Part shown: positions 24,950 through 31,926 of the stretch, piece by piece
Position numbering within the stretch: position 1 is the first letter of the stretch
Layout of the letters: every line of letters starts with the position of its first letter
Assembly (NCBI GenBank): GCA_910587395.1
Contig: CAJULJ010000019.1
Coordinates: forward strand, 1-48,987
From: an uncultured Oscillospiraceae bacterium
GTDB lineage: Bacteria; Bacillota; Clostridia; Oscillospirales; Oscillospiraceae
Reading direction: 5' to 3'
Length of the DNA: 48,987 nucleotides
Translations under genes and position numbers: made by a program
Notes under the pieces: generated by a model
Database searches by the model: none
What the model was told of the DNA's origin: nothing
The model's input: only the letters and a program-made list of their open reading frames with translations

Positions 24950-25822
24950 TCAGAATTTGGGGTGTACGTCGTCGCCGCGGGCCCGCTCAAGATTGATCTG
25001 CTTTTTCCGGCTTGAGGCGTGGGACAGCATGGCGCTCAGGGTCTCCCGGTCGTTGTTCTCAATGGCCGTCCGGTACTGGTGAATCCGCTCCTCCAGCTCA
25101 GACACCATTTTGGACAGGGCCGGGGCGTTGAGGGTGAACAGCTGGGTCCACATGGCCGGGTCCAGGGCCGCTACGCGGGTGCAGTCCCGGAAGGAGCCGC
25201 CCTCAAAGCCCTCGCAGGAGAACAGCTCGTCGTTGTCACACACCGACACGGCGATGACGTGCATCAGCTGGCTGGTGTAGGCGATCATCTCGTCGTGGCG
25301 CTCCGGGGTGGTTTCGATCACGTCGCCAAATTGGCACCAGTCCGCCATCCGACGGAGCAGGTCCAGGTGTTCCGGCGTAGCCCCGGGGCCGGGGGTGACG
25401 ATGAAGTGGGTGTTGCGGAACAGAGTGCCCTCGGCATTGTCGATGCCGGATACCTCCTTACCCGCCATGGGGTGGCAGCCGATGAAGTCCACACCCTCGG
25501 GCAGACACCTTGACGCCTCCATGACGGCGGTTTTCACGCCGCATACGTCCCAAATCAGGCAGCCGGGCTTGAAGCGATTACGGTGTTCCTGGAGAAAGGC
25601 GATGATGCCCGCCGGGTCCTGGCAGAGAATCACCACATCCGCGCCGGGAAGCTCCGCGGCATGGTCAAAGGTGATCCGGTCCGCCGCGTGCCGCGCCGCC
25701 GCCTTGTCGTAGGTGGACTGAGAGCGCACCGCCCCCACCACCTCGTAGTCCTCAAAGCCCTGGAGGGCCATGGCCAGAGAACCGCCAATCAGCCCTAAGC
25801 CTACCACTAAAATCTTTTTCAT
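24950..25822 (-). CDS. tyrA: Prephenate dehydrogenase
   Basis: Oxidises prephenate to 4-hydroxyphenylpyruvate in tyrosine synthesis. 290 residues: Rossmann motif VGLGLIGGSLA (7-17), VVILCQDPAGIIAFL, DVCGVKTAVMEA, the signature FIGCHPMAGKEVSG with its conserved His, and TPERHDEMIAYTSQLMHVIA. There is no C-terminal ACT domain, so feedback on this enzyme itself is less likely. It is the third gene after the tyrosine-rich leader, 27 bases behind the MBL gene. Confidence 0.95.
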   Translation of the reverse strand: MKKILVVGLGLIGGSLAMALQGFEDYEVVGAVRSQSTYDKAAARHAADRITFDHAAELPGADVVILCQDPAGIIAFLQEHRNRFKPGCLIWDVCGVKTAVMEASRCLPEGVDFIGCHPMAGKEVSGIDNAEGTLFRNTHFIVTPGPGATPEHLDLLRRMADWCQFGDVIETTPERHDEMIAYTSQLMHVIAVSVCDNDELFSCEGFEGGSFRDCTRVAALDPAMWTQLFTLNAPALSKMVSELEERIHQYRTAIENNDRETLSAMLSHASSRKKQINLERARGDDVHPKF

Positions 25823-25849
25823 AAGCAGGTTCGCCTCACGTTCATGATG

Positions 25850-26614
25850 TCAAATGTGTATCTGGAAGGTCCCGAACTGGAATACGCCGCTGCCCTGTCT
25901 CAGGCCGCCGCTCTGTTCCAGCTGGCGGAACCCGTCCTCCACCGCCCCGATGAGACCAATGGGTACGTCCAGCCGGTGATGCCCGGGCAGCACCCTCTGG
26001 ACATCGAAACGCCTGACCTTTTGGACCGACTGGAAAAACTGCTCCGGGTCCGTGGTGGGGTAGAACGCGTCCAAACAGCCCTGGTAGAGCAGGTCGCCGG
26101 CGTATAGGTATTTTCGTTGTGCCTCATAAAAGCAGCAGTGGCCCGGCGAGTGGCCGGGGGTGTGGACGGCGGTCACCACCCTGCTGCCCAGATTGAAGTG
26201 ATATCCGTCCTCAAAGACCGCCTGGGGCGGACCTTGGAACACCTGATACCGCTCGGGGTCAAAGCCCTCCGGGAACGAGCAGGGCTTGGCCATCAGGCTT
26301 TGCCTGACCGCCTGGGGGGAGAGCGGGAAATGTCCATCCAGCCAGTCCCGCTCCAGGTGGTGAACGGCGGTGTGGTCAAAGCATCGGTGCCCGCCGATGT
26401 GGTCCCAGTGGACGTGGGTGGTGATTGCCGTAATGGGGAGGGCGGTCAGACCCCTGACCACGGCCCCGATGTCTGCCACCCCCAGCCCCGTGTCGATGAG
26501 CAGGGCCCGTTCCGAGCCCAGCAGCAGGTAGCAGTGGGTTTCCTCCCAATGCTCATATTCGCTGATGGCGAAGGTATCCTGGTCAATTTGCTCTACGGTG
26601 AACCAGTCTTCCAT
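25850..26614 (-). CDS. MBL-fold metallo-hydrolase
   Basis: 254 residues with the binuclear zinc motif THVHWDHIGGH (His67, His69, Asp71, His72), then HTPGHSPGHCCF and YAGDLLYQG. Glyoxalase-II-like outline, substrate unknown. It sits between aroF and tyrA with one-base spacing from aroF, so it is co-regulated with aromatic synthesis; whether it has a role there is unclear. Confidence 0.9.
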   Translation of the reverse strand: MEDWFTVEQIDQDTFAISEYEHWEETHCYLLLGSERALLIDTGLGVADIGAVVRGLTALPITAITTHVHWDHIGGHRCFDHTAVHHLERDWLDGHFPLSPQAVRQSLMAKPCSFPEGFDPERYQVFQGPPQAVFEDGYHFNLGSRVVTAVHTPGHSPGHCCFYEAQRKYLYAGDLLYQGCLDAFYPTTDPEQFFQSVQKVRRFDVQRVLPGHHRLDVPIGLIGAVEDGFRQLEQSGGLRQGSGVFQFGTFQIHI

Positions 26615-26615
26615 A

Positions 26616-27632
26616 TCACAATTCCCTGCCTACGCATTGGGCCACCGCCCGCAGCCTGCCCATGATGGCGTCAAACTGCTCCGGGGTGACGGACTGGGCG
26701 CCGTCGCACAGGGCGCAGGCGGGGTTGTTGTGCACCTCGATGATAAGTCCGTCCGCTCCGGCGGCCACCGCCGCCATAGCCATGCGCTCCACCATCCACG
26801 CCTTGCCGCAGGCGTGGGAGGGGTCCACCACCACAGGCAGGTGGCTCTGCCGCTTCACCGCCAGCACCGCCGACAGGTCCAGGGTGTTGCGGGTATAGGT
26901 CTCGAAGGTGCGGATGCCCCGCTCGCACAGGATTACGTTGGGATTGCCGCCCGCCATGATATACTCCGCGCTCATCAGCCACTCCTCAATGGTGGAGGAC
27001 AGGCCGCGCTTGAGCAGGATGGGCTTGTTGGTGTGGCCCACTTTTTTCAGCAGGTCAAAGTTCTGCATGTTCCGCGCTCCGATTTGAATCACATCCACGG
27101 CCTCCTCAAACAGGGGAAGCTGGTCCGCGCTCATCAGCTCGGACACGATGGGCAGGCCGGTGGCCTTGCGGGCCTCGTCCAACAGGAGCACGCCCTCCAC
27201 GCCCTTGCCCTGGAAGGCGTAGGGGGAGGTGCGGGGCTTGTAAGCTCCGCCGCGAAGAGCGCCGGCGCCGGAGCTTTGCACAGATTTGGCGACCTCCAGA
27301 ATCTGCTCCTCGCTCTCCACGGAGCAGGGACCGGCGATCACCGCCAGCTTTTTTCCGCCGATGGACACGCCGCCGCCCATGTCGATGACGGAATCGTCGG
27401 GGTGGTATTTTCGGTTGGCCTTTTTGTAGGGTTCACTGACCCGCATGACCCGCTCCACGCCGTCCAGCTGGGAGAGCTGCTCCTGATTCAGCGCGCCCGC
27501 GTCGCCTTCCGCGCCCAGGATGGTGGTCTCTGCGCCCTTGGACACCATGACACGTACGCCGCCCGCCTCCATGGCGTGTATGGCGGTTTCCAGCTGTTCG
27601 GGGGTGAACTCCCGCTTCATAATGACTACCAT
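26616..27632 (-). CDS. aroF: 3-deoxy-7-phosphoheptulonate synthase (DAHP synthase, class I-beta)
   Basis: First step of the shikimate pathway: PEP + erythrose-4-phosphate to DAHP. 338 residues from ATG 27632 behind AAAGGAG, the length of the Thermotoga-type enzyme. Residues 1-75 form a ferredoxin-like domain (MKREFTPEQLETAIHAMEAG), which in that enzyme mediates tyrosine/phenylalanine inhibition. The barrel shows AVIAGPCSVES, GGAYKPRTSPYAFQG, IQIGARNMQNFDLL, ILLKRGLSSTIEEW and VVVDPSHACGK. Transcription is likely controlled by the leader peptide and terminator upstream. Confidence 0.95.
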   Translation of the reverse strand: MVVIMKREFTPEQLETAIHAMEAGGVRVMVSKGAETTILGAEGDAGALNQEQLSQLDGVERVMRVSEPYKKANRKYHPDDSVIDMGGGVSIGGKKLAVIAGPCSVESEEQILEVAKSVQSSGAGALRGGAYKPRTSPYAFQGKGVEGVLLLDEARKATGLPIVSELMSADQLPLFEEAVDVIQIGARNMQNFDLLKKVGHTNKPILLKRGLSSTIEEWLMSAEYIMAGGNPNVILCERGIRTFETYTRNTLDLSAVLAVKRQSHLPVVVDPSHACGKAWMVERMAMAAVAAGADGLIIEVHNNPACALCDGAQSVTPEQFDAIMGRLRAVAQCVGREL

Positions 27633-27702
27633 TTGAGATTCGCTCCTTTGTGTTCGGTCCCGTCCGAATGAGACGGACCTGTCAGAATGGTTTTGGACAT
27701 AC

Positions 27703-27729
27703 AAAAAGCGGCCGCCCTCCGGCAGCCGC
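27703..27729 (-). terminator. Attenuator terminator before aroF
   Basis: On the minus strand GCGGCTGCC (27721-27729) pairs with GGCGGCCGC (27708-27716) with one wobble, loop of four, followed by TTTTT (27703-27707). It lies between the leader-peptide stop and aroF with no gene to end, as an attenuator does. Confidence 0.8.
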
Positions 27730-27753
27730 GCCCAAGCAGAACGGCGGGAACCT

Positions 27754-27822
27754 TCAAGGGCATGACAAAACGCCGCTATCGCAATAGCGGTAATCACCAT
27801 ACCCATAGTTCCGGCAGCCCAT
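27754..27822 (-). CDS. Tyrosine-rich leader peptide of the aroF-tyrA operon
   Basis: A 22-codon frame from ATG 27822 with GGAGG seven bases upstream. It begins MGCR and continues NYGYGDYRYC: four tyrosines among residues 6-13. A perfect seven-pair hairpin (27773-27779 with 27784-27790, loop four) covers the third and fourth Tyr codons, and a terminator with five T follows. Ribosome stalling at scarce Tyr-tRNA would open the hairpin. The downstream genes include the first enzyme of aromatic synthesis and tyrA, which fits tyrosine attenuation. Not homologous to any gene I know; recognised from composition and position. Confidence 0.8.
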   Translation of the reverse strand: MGCRNYGYGDYRYCDSGVLSCP

Positions 27823-27852
27823 GCGCAGTCCTCCTTTTTGCTTGCTGTGGCT

Positions 27853-27881
27853 ACACTAGCACTTTTAAGCGTAAAAGTCAA
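27853..27881 (-). promoter_or_regulatory. Promoter of the leader-aroF-MBL-tyrA operon
   Basis: On the minus strand TTGACT (27876-27881), 17 bases, TAGTGT (27853-27858) with TG one base before it (extended -10). Transcription would start about 24 bases before the leader ATG. Confidence 0.6.
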
Positions 27882-27889
27882 GAGGGAAA

Positions 27890-28074
27890 TTAAATGTTTT
27901 CCCCCGGCCCTGCCGGGGGAAAACGGGAAGAGGGGAAATGGACGTGGATGGGAAGTGCCCGCCAGACCGAAAACTGAGCGGATATTTCCGTTTGCTGCGG
28001 AGGGTCAACAGCGCGGCAAGCTTTATCCCTGTCCGATAGGATAGGCCGGGCAAGACGGTGCTGCTTGTCCAGCA
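27890..28074 (-). ncRNA. Candidate small RNA opposite the RHH gene
   Basis: An extended -10 TGCTATACT on the minus strand (hexamer 28081-28086) would start RNA near 28074. Synthesis could end at the 13-pair hairpin at 27896-27924. The sequence between has no convincing coding frame (a 61-codon frame lacks a ribosome site) but is rich in C/U near its end, with CCCCUCUUCCC resembling an anti-Shine-Dalgarno strand. The stretch 27930-28080 holds nothing else I can identify. Confidence 0.35.
27896..27924. terminator. Very strong GC hairpin
   Basis: GTTTTCCCCCGGC (27896-27908) and GCCGGGGGAAAAC (27912-27924) form 13 perfect pairs with a three-base loop. Reading leftward it is followed by ATTTAATTT, a moderate U-tract, so it could end the candidate small RNA and shield the aroF promoter just beyond. 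Confidence 0.6.
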
Positions 28075-28088
28075 TTTAGTAGTATAGC

Positions 28089-28104
28089 ATACTTCCGGAA
28101 GTAT
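28089..28104. promoter_or_regulatory. Palindromic operator 1
   Basis: ATACTTCCGGAAGTAT is a perfect 16-base palindrome. It abuts the extended -10 of the leftward promoter (28081-28089). A near-identical copy lies exactly 60 bases away. The likely ligand is the RHH protein encoded just downstream. Confidence 0.7.
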
Positions 28105-28148
28105 AGAAATTGACATAATCACCAAAAATATACTCTCGAGATTATACA

Positions 28149-28173
28149 ATACTTACGGAAGTATAGATATAAT
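28149..28173 (+). promoter_or_regulatory. Palindromic operator 2 and promoter of the RHH gene
   Basis: ATACTTACGGAAGTAT (28149-28164) differs from operator 1 by one base. It is immediately followed by TATAAT (28168-28173), the -10 for the RHH gene; the operator covers the spacer and -35 zone. This is a layout for autorepression. Confidence 0.65.
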
Positions 28174-28203
28174 CTTGATGAATTAAGGCTGGAGGTGCTG
28201 TAA

Positions 28204-28395
28204 TTGGGATATACCGAGGCTCAGAGGCAGGCAACCGCCAGATACAATAAAAAGACCTATGACCGCATTGAGATTTTTGTCCGCAAGGGCAGAAAGCAGA
28301 GTATCAAAGAGTTTGCCCAAAAGCAGGGGTTGAGCACAAACAAGTTTATCAACCAAGCAATCGACAAAGCGATGGGGGAAAAAGAGGACGCCTGA
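28204..28395 (+). CDS. Small ribbon-helix-helix DNA-binding protein (Arc/CopG type)
   Basis: 63 residues from TTG 28204, behind GGAGGTG. ARYNKKTYDRIEIFVRKG gives the beta-ribbon and SIKEFAQKQGLSTNKFINQAI the two helices of an Arc/MetJ-like fold. Such proteins are antitoxins or autorepressors; no toxin frame follows, since the gene ends against the terminator of the converging endolysin gene. The twin operators upstream are its probable targets. Confidence 0.8.
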   Translation: MGYTEAQRQATARYNKKTYDRIEIFVRKGRKQSIKEFAQKQGLSTNKFINQAIDKAMGEKEDA

Positions 28396-28410
28396 ACAGC
28401 CAGGCGTCCT
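28375..28410 (-). terminator. Terminator of the holin-endolysin cassette
   Basis: AGGACGCCTG (28385-28394) and CAGGCGTCCT (28401-28410) form ten pairs; reading leftward CTTTTTCCCC follows. It overlaps the last codons of the RHH gene. Confidence 0.8.
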
Positions 28411-28419
28411 CTTGGGCAT

Positions 28420-29211
28420 TTAGTCCAGCTTGCTCAGCCGGTCCAGCACCGTCAGCGTCCGACACAGGTCCTCGGACACGTTCAGTTCGCCGTTTCCGGT
28501 GCCGTTCAGCGCGCCCTTGGCGATCGCTTTTTCCACCGCGTCCCGGTAGTACTCCGGCACATCGGCCAGGTTTTTGAAATAGATCATCTTTTCCTCCTCC
28601 TCGCTGTCAGCGTTCATCGCCCGGACCACCTCGGCCCGGAAGTCGTTCATGTTCATCCCGAACCGGGGAAACCAGTGGTAGATGTCTCCATGGTTGGAGG
28701 CTGATCCCAGGCGGTAGCCGTCCTGGTGGCAGATGACCACCCCATCCGCCAGCGGGTCCAGACTGTACTGCCGGCACAGCATGGCGGTCAGTTCAGCGGC
28801 GGTCTGGTACGCTTGTTGGAAATACACCGGGTCGGCGAGGCCATCCTCGCACATCTCAAAGGAGATGTGGGTGTCATTGGCGCTTTTGCCGCTGGTGCCG
28901 GTGCCGGCGTGCCAGCCCCGGTGGTCCCAGGGCAGGGTCTGCACCGCCGCCACCGAACCGTCCGCCAGCTTACCCACGAAGCCGTGGACACAGGCGTTGG
29001 TGCCCGGGCGGTTCCAATGATTGGCGTTGGGATTGGTCCCCAGCGCCGCCAGCAGGTTCTCCCGCCCCGGCGTGGCCGCCGTGGGCTGGACGTACCGCCT
29101 CAGCATGGGGTTGTCAGCCCCGGTGGAGTGGAGCATCACGCCCTTTGGCTTGATGGTCTCCTTCACTTGATAACAGTCGTTTTCCGTCAGGATGCATTTG
29201 AGCAGCTTCAT
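28420..29211 (-). CDS. Phage-type N-acetylmuramoyl-L-alanine amidase (endolysin)
   Basis: 263 residues from ATG 29211. The Amidase_2 fold is shown by GVMLHSTGADNP, WDHRGWHAGTG, ISFEMCEDGL and VICHQDGYRLG, giving the zinc His residues. The end (from about 205), YFKNLADVPEYYRDAVEKAI and LNVSEDLCRTLTVLDRL, is the cell-wall-binding tail common to clostridial phage amidases. It overlaps the holin gene by four bases. No other phage structural genes are nearby. Confidence 0.92.
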   Translation of the reverse strand: MKLLKCILTENDCYQVKETIKPKGVMLHSTGADNPMLRRYVQPTAATPGRENLLAALGTNPNANHWNRPGTNACVHGFVGKLADGSVAAVQTLPWDHRGWHAGTGTSGKSANDTHISFEMCEDGLADPVYFQQAYQTAAELTAMLCRQYSLDPLADGVVICHQDGYRLGSASNHGDIYHWFPRFGMNMNDFRAEVVRAMNADSEEEEKMIYFKNLADVPEYYRDAVEKAIAKGALNGTGNGELNVSEDLCRTLTVLDRLSKLD

Positions 29212-29411
29212 GCCGCACCGCTTCCTTTCTGCGCCGTTCTCTCCAGCTGGGTGCCGAAGTAGAAGGCGATAATGACGGTGTACACCGTCATGAAATCTTG
29301 GCTGACCTGTCCCCGCAGGGCCATCACTGCGAACACCACCGTCAGCGTCAGTGTAACCAGCGACTTGACGCACAGCAGCCGGGTCAGCCGGTTGGCCAAT
29401 ACCTCTTTCAT
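29208..29411 (-). CDS. Small holin-like membrane protein
   Basis: 67 residues with two hydrophobic segments (about 15-33, VKSLVTLTLTVVFAVMAL, and 40-55, FMTVYTVIIAFYFGT) and short charged ends, as in small clostridial phage holins. AAGGAG precedes the ATG. It is directly upstream of the amidase gene (ATGA overlap), which is the best evidence for a holin role: releasing the endolysin through the membrane. The 226 bases before it show only an imperfect hairpin. Confidence 0.8.
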   Translation of the reverse strand: MKEVLANRLTRLLCVKSLVTLTLTVVFAVMALRGQVSQDFMTVYTVIIAFYFGTQLERTAQKGSGAA

Positions 29412-29563
29412 CCAATTCTCCTTTTTCCTGTTTTTGGGCGGGATCTGTCAAAGGCAGAGCGTCCCATCCAGGGCTATGCGCGCTCCATGGCCCTGGTGTC
29501 TGTCCAATCTCCGGTCAATGTCAAAAATTCCGTCCTAACGGGTGAAAAGAAACAAAAAAAGAA

Positions 29564-29592
29564 TTGCCTATTTGCGTGCAATTGTGTATAAT
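29564..29592 (+). promoter_or_regulatory. Promoter of hpf
   Basis: TTGCCT (29564-29569), 17 bases, TATAAT (29587-29592). It is an ordinary sigma-A type, not a stress-sigma type. Confidence 0.75.
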
Positions 29593-29637
29593 ATGAATTA
29601 CCGGGAGCAATGCTCCCAAGCGAAAGGAGCTGAGCAC

Positions 29638-30180
29638 ATGAAGTTCACGTTCACAGACAAAAAGGTCAACCTGCCCAAATCGCTGCACAACTATGCCGAG
29701 AAGAAGGTAGGCAAGCTGGACCGTTACTTCAAGAATGAGGCGGAGGCCAATCTGGTCTTCTCTGTGGAGAAGGACCGGAACAAGGTGGAGCTTACCATCC
29801 GTTCCGGCAGCACCATCCTGCGCGTGGCGGAGAGCACGTCCGACATGTTCGCCTCCGTGGATGCGGCGGTTACCTCCATGGAGCGGCAGCTGCGCAAGCA
29901 CAAGACCCGGCTGGAGAAGCGCCTGCGCCAGGGCGCGTTTACTCCCCCTGCCGACGCGGTGGAGGAGACCTCCTTTGTGCCCGACGTGGAGGAGGGCGAG
30001 TTCCACATCGTGCGCACCAAGAAGTTCCCCATCAAGCCCATGACGGTGGATGAGGCCATTCTTCAAATGGACCTGCTGGGCCACAACTTTTTTGCCTTCA
30101 AGGATGAGGACGGCGGCGCGTTTGCCGTGGTCTACCGCCGTAACGACGGCGGCTACGGCCTCATTGAGGACGAGGGCTGA
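29638..30180 (+). CDS. hpf: Ribosome hibernation promoting factor, long form
   Basis: 180 residues from ATG 29638 (GAAAGGAG upstream). Residues 1-95 form the HPF/RaiA domain that occupies the 30S A/P site (FTFTDKKVNLPKSLHNYAEK). After a linker, residues 122-178 form the C-terminal dimerisation domain (VRTKKFPIKPMTVDEAILQM, FAFKDEDGGAFAVVYRRNDG) that joins two ribosomes into 100S particles. Monocistronic between a promoter and a strong terminator. Confidence 0.96.
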   Translation: MKFTFTDKKVNLPKSLHNYAEKKVGKLDRYFKNEAEANLVFSVEKDRNKVELTIRSGSTILRVAESTSDMFASVDAAVTSMERQLRKHKTRLEKRLRQGAFTPPADAVEETSFVPDVEEGEFHIVRTKKFPIKPMTVDEAILQMDLLGHNFFAFKDEDGGAFAVVYRRNDGGYGLIEDEG

Positions 30181-30213
30181 ACCGGGCTTGTGTGATTGAT
30201 AGAAACAGGTAAG

Positions 30214-30257
30214 CGGCGGGCGGCAAGAGAACTTCTCTTGCCGCCCGCCGTGCGTTT
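30214..30257 (+). terminator. Terminator after hpf
   Basis: A 17-pair GC-rich stem (30214-30230 with 30234-30250) ending in TGCGTTTT; it faces the converging TauE/SafE gene. Confidence 0.85.
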
Positions 30258-30266
30258 TGGCTGCGT

Positions 30267-31037
30267 TCAGGTGAGATAGTTGACCGCCAGGATGACCGCA
30301 CCCAGCACCGCCAGCACCACACCGGTGGCACGATTCAGCACGATGGGGCTGGCTTTGTTGGCAAACCGGGCCGCGATCCGAGCCCAAAGGAGGGTGGAGG
30401 CCACGCAGAACAACAGAACCCACAGATCGGGCATGCCGCCGATGGCGAAATGGCTTACCGATCCGGTAAAGGCCGTGAAGGCCATGATGAACACGCTAGT
30501 GCCCACGGCTGTTTTCAGCTCGTACCCCAGCACGGAGGTGAGGATCAGCAGCATCATCATGCCGCCGCCGGCGCCCACAAAGCCGCAGATGAAGCCGATC
30601 ATGACCCCGCACACAATGGACTGGATGATCCGCTTTTTGGGGTCTGCCGCCTGCATGGATTCCTTGGTGGTCATGACAGGCTTGATGATGAACTTGATGC
30701 CCAGCAGCAGGGTCATGAAGGTGGAAAAGCCGCCCATTGCGGTGGACGGTACCAGGCTGGACACCCAGCTGCCCACCAGAGTGAAGCACAACACGGCGGC
30801 CATCATCACAAGGCCGTTTTTCACGTCCAGGTTCTTATTTTTGCCGTAAGTATAGGCGGAGACGGCGCTGGCCAATACGTCGCTGGCCAGGGCGATGCCC
30901 ACCGCTTCGTAGGGTTCCATGTGCAGGAAGGTGATGAGCATAGGGCTGATGACGGCGGCGGCGCTCATGCCCGCAAAGCCGGTGCCCAGGCCCGCGCCGA
31001 TGCCGGCGGCAAAGCAGATGAAGAAGGTAATCAGCAT
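30267..31037 (-). CDS. TauE/SafE-family membrane permease
   Basis: 256 residues, about seven to eight membrane segments. Family marks are the two Gly-rich repeats: GAGLGTGFAGMSAAAVISP near the start and GFICGFVGAGGGMMMLLIL in the second half, each preceding Pro-rich helices. Members export sulfite, sulfoacetate or other organosulfur anions. It follows the MarR gene after nine bases, so MarR probably controls it and its ligand may be the exported compound. Confidence 0.9.
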   Translation of the reverse strand: MLITFFICFAAGIGAGLGTGFAGMSAAAVISPMLITFLHMEPYEAVGIALASDVLASAVSAYTYGKNKNLDVKNGLVMMAAVLCFTLVGSWVSSLVPSTAMGGFSTFMTLLLGIKFIIKPVMTTKESMQAADPKKRIIQSIVCGVMIGFICGFVGAGGGMMMLLILTSVLGYELKTAVGTSVFIMAFTAFTGSVSHFAIGGMPDLWVLLFCVASTLLWARIAARFANKASPIVLNRATGVVLAVLGAVILAVNYLT

Positions 31038-31046
31038 GGAATAACC

Positions 31047-31478
31047 TCACTTTTTTATGGTGTCCCGGATATTCCGGGCGATTTTTTCGGAAATGGTCTC
31101 CAAAACCTGCTCCTCCTCTGGGGAAAAGCCCCGGCGCATGGCCTGGAAGAAGGAGCGCTGAGCGGTCTGCCCATCCAGCAGGAGGGGGGCGGCGGCGGGC
31201 AGAGGGGTGAGCAGCAGCGTTTTTCGATTGCCTTTTGGGTGCTCGGCGGACAGCAGCCCCCTGCGCTGGAGCGCGTGAACCGCTGCTGAAACGTGGGATT
31301 TGGTCCACTGACGCAGGCGGACCGCCTCTGCCGCCGTATTGTGGGTGGGATTGTTGGCGAAAAAGAGCAGCAGGTCCAGCTCCATCCGGGTCAGCTTCCA
31401 CCGTTGGGCCACCGGGTCCAGGGCCTGATCGTAGGCTCCTTTGAACAGCAGCACATTGTCCCAGAATGCCTCGGTCAC
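31047..31478 (-). CDS. MarR-family transcriptional regulator
   Basis: 143 residues from GTG 31478, chosen for AAGGGGGCC upstream. The winged helix covers about 30-110: KLTRMELDLLLFFANNP, RQWTKSHVSAAVHALQRRGLL, then the wing EHPKGNRKTLLLTPL. It precedes the TauE/SafE gene in an operon. Sequence TTCAAATAGTTCAAA and GTTC-N6-GAAC lie at the start of its own transcript (31497-31522), candidates for autoregulation. Confidence 0.9.
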   Translation of the reverse strand: MTEAFWDNVLLFKGAYDQALDPVAQRWKLTRMELDLLLFFANNPTHNTAAEAVRLRQWTKSHVSAAVHALQRRGLLSAEHPKGNRKTLLLTPLPAAAPLLLDGQTAQRSFFQAMRRGFSPEEEQVLETISEKIARNIRDTIKK

Positions 31479-31517
31479 GATACGGCCCCCTTTTTTGTTC
31501 TTTTTTGAACTATTTGA

Positions 31518-31546
31518 ATTATAGCGGGAAACATGAAGCTTGTCAA
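31518..31546 (-). promoter_or_regulatory. Full-consensus promoter of the MarR-TauE/SafE operon
   Basis: On the minus strand TTGACA (31541-31546), 17 bases, TATAAT (31518-31523). A perfect promoter fits a gene held down by a repressor. It is divergent from the leuA promoter, with 45 bases between the two -35 boxes. Confidence 0.85.
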
Positions 31547-31591
31547 GAGGGGGCGAAAAGAGGAGGTCCGGCAAATGGAATAAAAAGGCGC

Positions 31592-31620
31592 TTGACAAGA
31601 AGGAGAGCATTGGATATAAT
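31592..31620 (+). promoter_or_regulatory. Full-consensus promoter of the leuA T-box transcript
   Basis: TTGACA (31592-31597), 17 bases, TATAAT (31615-31620). Confidence 0.88.
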
Positions 31621-31626
31621 GGTTGC

Positions 31627-31890
31627 CAAGCAAAAGGCGTTGATGGGAAGAAGATGCGGTTTCCCCTCGCTCAGAGAGCCGGTGGTCGGTGCGAACCGGT
31701 GCGAGATACCGCGTGGATACTGGCCCCGGAGCCGCCGGTCTGAACCGTGAGTAGGGCCGGACGGGTGATCCCGTTACAGGTCGCGGCCTTGCTAGAGGCC
31801 AGGAGCGCGCATTGGGTGACCGTGCGCGGAATTAGGGTGGTACCGCGTAGTATTTTATTACGCCCCTGACGGCACGTCGGGGGCGTTTTC
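31627..31890 (+). promoter_or_regulatory. T-box riboswitch, leucine specifier
   Basis: The T-box sequence AGGGTGGTACCGCG lies at 31834-31847, followed by a terminator stem (31861-31885) and four T. Stem I: GGG 31645-31647 pairs with CCC near 31724-31726; GCGGT (31656-31660) with ACCGC above; CAGAGAGCC and GCGAACCGG mark the apical part. The 3' side of the internal loop reads GGATA-CTG-G before the lower stem, so by the usual XYZ-purine rule the specifier is CTG (31720-31722), leucine. GAACCGTGAGTAGGGCCGGACGGG-like stem III follows. Uncharged tRNA-Leu should permit leuA transcription. Confidence 0.92.
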
Positions 31891-31926
31891 ATATTCCCCC
31901 GGAAATTTCCAAAGGAGGAAACGACC

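Noticed and set aside
27633..27881. N-terminal extension of DAHP synthase
   Set aside because: The region contains the promoter, leader peptide and terminator; the FL domain begins at 27632.
27890..28075. 61-codon gene on the minus strand opposite the RHH operators
   Set aside because: No ribosome site and no protein-like pattern; treated as possible small RNA instead.
28204..28395. Toxin-antitoxin pair
   Set aside because: The RHH protein could be an antitoxin, but there is no adjacent toxin frame on the same strand.
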